Translations under genes and position numbers: made by a program
NCBI GenBank assembly: GCA_003254925.1
Contig: QANZ01007348.1
Location: forward strand, 93,864 to 157,863
DNA: 64,000 nucleotides
Direction of reading: 5' to 3'
Source of the DNA: Chamaecrista fasciculata
Taxonomy: Eukaryota > Streptophyta > Magnoliopsida > Fabales > Fabaceae
Shown: piece by piece, positions 63,734-64,000 of the stretch
Position numbering within the stretch: position 1 is the stretch's first letter
Layout of the letters: the number at the start of each line of letters is the position of its first letter
The notes under the pieces: generated by a model
The model's input: the letters and a program-made list of their open reading frames with translations, nothing else
What the model was told of the DNA's origin: nothing
Databases searched by the model: none

Positions 63734-64000
63734 GAGTAAACTCCCAAACTGGTCCCCGAATTATTGGGTCGCTGACAAATTGGTCCCTGATTTATGGAAA
63801 TTGACAAATAGGTCCCCGAATTTTACTAACGTTAGTCAAATTGGTCCCTGAAGCCGTTAACTGCTGACGTGGCACGTTAAGTGCCAAGTCGGCAGTTGGA
63901 AAACTAAAAAAAAAAAAAGCCAACTGTGCGTGCCACATCAGCATTAATAATAAAAAAAATATTTCATTCAAAATTCAAATAGGTCCCTGAGTTATATTTT
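63734..64000. mobile_element. MITE of the 7248 type, cut by the window end
   Basis: It starts GAGTAAACTCCCAAACTGGT, matching the 7248 element's TIR, and continues with 'aaattgacaaataggtcccc'. A CTTGAATTT flank precedes it. The right arm and target duplication lie outside the window. Confidence 0.8.

Overview
This is eukaryotic nuclear DNA from a dicot plant. Genes are spread over many short exons with GT-AG introns, the background is AT-rich, and every confidently read protein is plant-type. Small non-autonomous transposons are dense. I cannot name the species; the gene content suits a rosid-like eudicot. There are two N gaps (6994-7247 and 47722-48519) and one single-N join (15746).

Layout. 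(1) 52-1634, minus: a complete GARP/G2-like transcription factor of the HHO (HRS1/NIGT1) family, 352 aa in 5 exons. (2) 1635-8997: mostly non-coding, with two G-box islands, a gap and two MITEs. (3) 8998-13895, minus: a DEK_C plus two-SWIB-domain chromatin protein, 332 aa in 6 exons. (4) 17648-21472, plus: a complete subclass III SnRK2 (OST1/SnRK2.2/2.3 type) ABA kinase, 363 aa in 9 exons. (5) 22292-23628, minus: the 3' end only of an NRG1/ADR1-type (RNL) immune receptor gene. (6) 24620-27650, plus: the 3' end only of a polyamine oxidase gene. Genes 5 and 6 point away from each other, and both lost their 5' halves in the same 1 kb. (7) 28372-31140: a decayed partial copy of the next gene's 3' part, then unexplained direct and inverted repeats. 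(8) 31283-43323, minus: a complete alpha-N-acetylglucosaminidase (NAGLU, GH89), 802 aa in 19 exons, with a copia fragment in one intron. (9) 43635-48836: a run of palindromic transposons. (10) 49874-54137, minus: an EMAPII/Arc1p-like tRNA-binding OB-fold protein, 270 aa in 3 exons, with one apparent GC-AG intron. (11) 54285-60030: more palindromic transposons and a LINE remnant. (12) 60160-62513 onward, plus: a UPF0114 membrane protein whose last exon is not in the window.

From memory of Arabidopsis, the gene order resembles pieces of three loci: HHO6 with a SWIB gene (At1g49560/At1g49520), SnRK2.3 with NRG1 (At5g66880 to At5g66910), and NAGLU, PAO1 and UPF0114 (At5g13690, At5g13700, At5g13720). 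The change between the last two falls exactly where the NRG1-like and PAO-like genes are both cut. It is therefore a real rearrangement or deletion point, or a scaffold mis-join.

The most distinctive content is a set of at least eight palindromic elements whose arms repeat words such as 'ttggtccct'. Several are bounded by exact or near-exact 9-bp target duplications, the signature of Mutator-type transposition. Some share internal modules, one carries a pyrimidine-rich segment and telomere-like repeats, and one sits in the first intron of the UPF0114 gene.
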